DNA of 30,701 bases from Pelargonium cotyledonis. Lineage: Eukaryota; Streptophyta; Magnoliopsida; Geraniales; Geraniaceae. The DNA is taken from positions 1-30,701 of the forward strand of contig JAYMTA010000353.1 in NCBI GenBank assembly GCA_036897625.1, read 5' to 3'. The notes below the pieces were generated by a model. It saw only the letters and a list, made by a program, of their open reading frames with translations. It ran no database searches and had not been told where the DNA came from. Of this stretch, positions 30,237-30,701 are shown one piece after another (position 1 is the stretch's first letter; the number at the start of each line of letters is the position of its first letter). The position numbers and the translations under genes are program-made.

Positions 30237-30701
30237 ATGTTCATGAAGAAGCAAACACCACCTGCGACGATTCCATGGAAAGGAAGAGACAAATATTCCA
30301 AGAACAAAGAAACATTACACATGTTGTTCAATTTCAATGTCAGTACCAAGGTTGTTTTGACTCTCTTTCTTTTCTTCATCATCGCCGTATGGGTTCTTAT
30401 ACCCCTGTTTTGGTACCCACCACTTCAAAACACTCCAAACCCAAGTAATCATCATCATCAACAAGAACAACCACCTGTTCGCGCCGCCGTTAAATCGATT
30501 ACACCCACGTGCGACCAAGGTTTTTTAGTTTATATCTACGATTTGCCGGCAGAGTTCAACCTCGGCCTCCTCGACCGCTGCCAAAGTCTTAATGTGTACA
30601 CCAACATGTGTCCCCACGTCGCCAACCGCGGTCTCGGACAGCCCGTGGATAGCATCGGCGGGTCCGGGGGGGGAAAAAGCAGGTGCGCCCCCCCACCCGT
30701 T
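30237..30701 (+). CDS. GT47 family glycosyltransferase (MUR3-like, exostosin domain), N-terminal part
   Basis: The start at 30237 (MFMKKQTPPATIPW) is preceded by an in-frame TAG at 30189, with no other ATG between. The frame stays open for 155 codons to the window end. Residues 1-38 are a short basic cytosolic tail. Residues 39-59 (VVLTLFLFFIIAVWVLIPLF) form one membrane span. A polar stem with a His/Gln-rich run follows, then the start of the exostosin-like GT47 domain: CDQGFLVYIYDLPAEFNLGL, LNVYTNMCPHVANRGLGQP. This is the layout of a Golgi type II membrane enzyme. MUR3-clade members transfer galactose and related sugars to xyloglucan side chains; the exact substrate here is unknown. The catalytic part is outside the window, and the last ~13 codons look corrupted. 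Confidence 0.85.
   Translation, partial: MFMKKQTPPATIPWKGRDKYSKNKETLHMLFNFNVSTKVVLTLFLFFIIAVWVLIPLFWYPPLQNTPNPSNHHHQQEQPPVRAAVKSITPTCDQGFLVYIYDLPAEFNLGLLDRCQSLNVYTNMCPHVANRGLGQPVDSIGGSGGGKSRCAPPPV

Noticed and set aside
1-30701. CRISPR array, bacterial operon or prophage
   Set aside because: The window is plant nuclear DNA with spliced genes. The repeats seen are minisatellites, TRIM/LTR, MITE and LINE sequences, with no regular repeat-spacer structure.

Overview
The window is nuclear DNA of a flowering plant, most likely a eudicot. It is AT-rich and has GT-AG introns. It carries plant gene families (a plastid ClpS-like protein, a plant ACAP-type ARF-GAP, a GT47 glycosyltransferase) and a plant-type set of small transposable elements. 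The species cannot be fixed from the sequence. No bacterial operons, CRISPR arrays, rRNA or convincing tRNA genes were seen.

Layout: (1) 1-1371, AT-rich upstream DNA with an (AT)n run and a TATA box at 1218. (2) 1372-3234, plus strand, a complete four-exon gene for a 176-residue ClpS-domain protein with a plastid-type N-terminus. (3) 4441-25748, minus strand, a complete 19-exon gene for a 791-residue BAR-PH-ArfGAP-ankyrin protein of the AGD2/AGD4 class. It is convergent with the ClpS gene. Its CDS is 2,376 nt within 21.3 kb, and the introns are filled with small retroelements, minisatellites, a tandem duplication, a GC-rich insertion and a coding-like fragment. (4) 25749-30236, an intergenic region with the ARF-GAP 5' leader (including an upstream ORF), a poly(A) run, a GC-rich block with a 51-bp degenerate minisatellite, an internally deleted LINE remnant, a possible Helitron and a Stowaway-like MITE. 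(5) 30237-30701, plus strand, the first 155 codons of a Golgi type II membrane GT47 glycosyltransferase of the MUR3-like clade, running off the window. The last 40 bases look like poor sequence.

The three genes show no sign of acting together: one protein is predicted in the plastid, one at endomembranes, one in the Golgi. I found no convincing new multi-gene system. The most interesting points are the ClpS-like protein, which lacks most canonical N-degron pocket residues; a small LTR element, itself carrying a nested insertion, that ends about 25 nt from a splice acceptor of the ARF-GAP gene; and several unclassified repeats. All exon boundaries were worked out by hand from GT-AG sites, reading-frame phase and family resemblance.
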